Below, piece after piece: positions 7,709 through 8,006 of a stretch of 8,006 nt of DNA. A model generated the notes under the pieces. It did no database searches and was not told the DNA's origin. It worked only from the letters and a program-made list of their open reading frames with translations. Within the stretch, counting starts at the first letter, position 1, and every line of letters begins with the position of its first letter. Origin of the DNA: Bifidobacterium breve (GTDB taxonomy: Bacteria > Bacteroidota > Bacteroidia > Cytophagales > UBA9547); contig CALPQG020000093.1 of assembly GCA_943325655.2 (NCBI GenBank), positions 1 through 8,006 of the forward strand. The letters run 5' to 3'. Position numbers and translations under genes: made by a program.

Positions 7709-8006
7709 ATGAAATCAATCATATCAATTACAGCGATATTTCTATTTAGCTTTCTCTGTATCCAAGCATTTGCACAGCAAGACCGGGAAGTTGAAAATTT
7801 ACACCACAAAAAAAAAAACCAGGTAGCCACACATCTTATCGACAAAGGAAGTTATTACAATGCCATCAATCACCTGGAAAAATTGGCACAAGAACATCCT
7901 AAAAACAAAAAATACCTAAGCAATCTTGCTGATGCTTACTTCCTGTCACGCGATTATGTCAATGCTGAAATTTGGTATGCCAAAGCAGTTGAACTTGACA
8001 AAACCA
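7709..8006 (+). CDS. Exported TPR-repeat protein, partial (N-terminal 99 residues); possibly TPR/OmpA-type (PorE-like)
   Basis: ATG at 7709 opens a frame that is uninterrupted to the right edge. Residues 1-22 are a Sec signal peptide (MKSIISITAIFLFSFLC, likely cleavage at AFA-QQ). C17 is not in a good lipobox (SFLC), so a soluble periplasmic protein is more likely than a lipoprotein. From about residue 38 two TPR helix-turn-helix units are visible: QVATHLIDKGSYYNAINHLEKL, and YLSNLADAYFLSRDYVNAEIWY followed by AKAVELD. In many Bacteroidota clusters the gene after a PorP/SprF homologue encodes a long TPR, beta-propeller or CRP and OmpA peptidoglycan-binding protein like PorE. The visible part is compatible with that, but the OmpA domain would lie outside the window, so this is inferred from context. 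The start is 22 bases after the porP/sprF-like stop, consistent with cotranscription. An 11-A run lies in codons 34-37. Confidence 0.85.
   Translation, partial: MKSIISITAIFLFSFLCIQAFAQQDREVENLHHKKKNQVATHLIDKGSYYNAINHLEKLAQEHPKNKKYLSNLADAYFLSRDYVNAEIWYAKAVELDKT
7808..7818 (+). repeat. 11-base poly(A) tract inside the TPR gene
   Basis: Eleven consecutive A residues encode Lys-Lys-Lys and part of an Asn codon near residues 34-37, between the signal peptide and the first TPR. As read here the frame is maintained. Such a run is a candidate for replication or transcriptional slippage, and also a common place for sequencing or assembly indels. Confidence 0.9.

Overview
The window looks like chromosomal DNA from a member of the Bacteroidota. 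Three things point there: a perfect TAnnTTTG-type -7 promoter element, a large protein ending in the gliding-motility-associated C-terminal domain (CHU_C, the type B sorting signal of the type IX secretion system, T9SS), and a PorP/SprF-family gene directly after it. The DNA is AT-rich and the reading frames are tightly packed. I cannot assign a genus. An environmental, possibly gliding or surface-attached, member is plausible, but that is inference.

Layout. Positions 1-2176 (minus strand) hold most of mutS2, cut by the left window edge exactly where the Smr domain begins. Positions 2177-2423 are a divergent intergenic region with a convincing rightward promoter and a small palindrome just upstream of it. 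Positions 2424-8006 (plus strand) hold three closely spaced genes (gaps of 25 and 22 bases) that look like one operon. They encode a 1390-residue secreted multidomain PKD/SprB-repeat protein with a T9SS type B C-terminus, a 354-residue PorP/SprF-like outer-membrane protein, and the first 99 residues of an exported TPR protein that runs off the right edge.

How the genes fit together. In Bacteroidota, large type B T9SS cargo genes are often followed by a dedicated PorP/SprF homologue, as with sprB-sprF of Flavobacterium johnsoniae, where SprF is needed for secretion or surface display of SprB. The TPR gene sits where many such clusters carry a TPR/OmpA-like periplasmic protein. The operon is therefore best read as one surface adhesin-like cargo plus its own export or anchoring partners. 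MutS2 on the other strand is an unrelated housekeeping gene (DNA recombination or ribosome rescue).

I see no RNA gene, CRISPR array, insertion sequence or phage gene. Nothing here demands a new kind of system. The more interesting points are the GTG start overlapped by a short out-of-frame ATG reading frame, the cysteine-paired module register of the giant protein, the module that lacks its first cysteine, and an 11-A run in the TPR gene.
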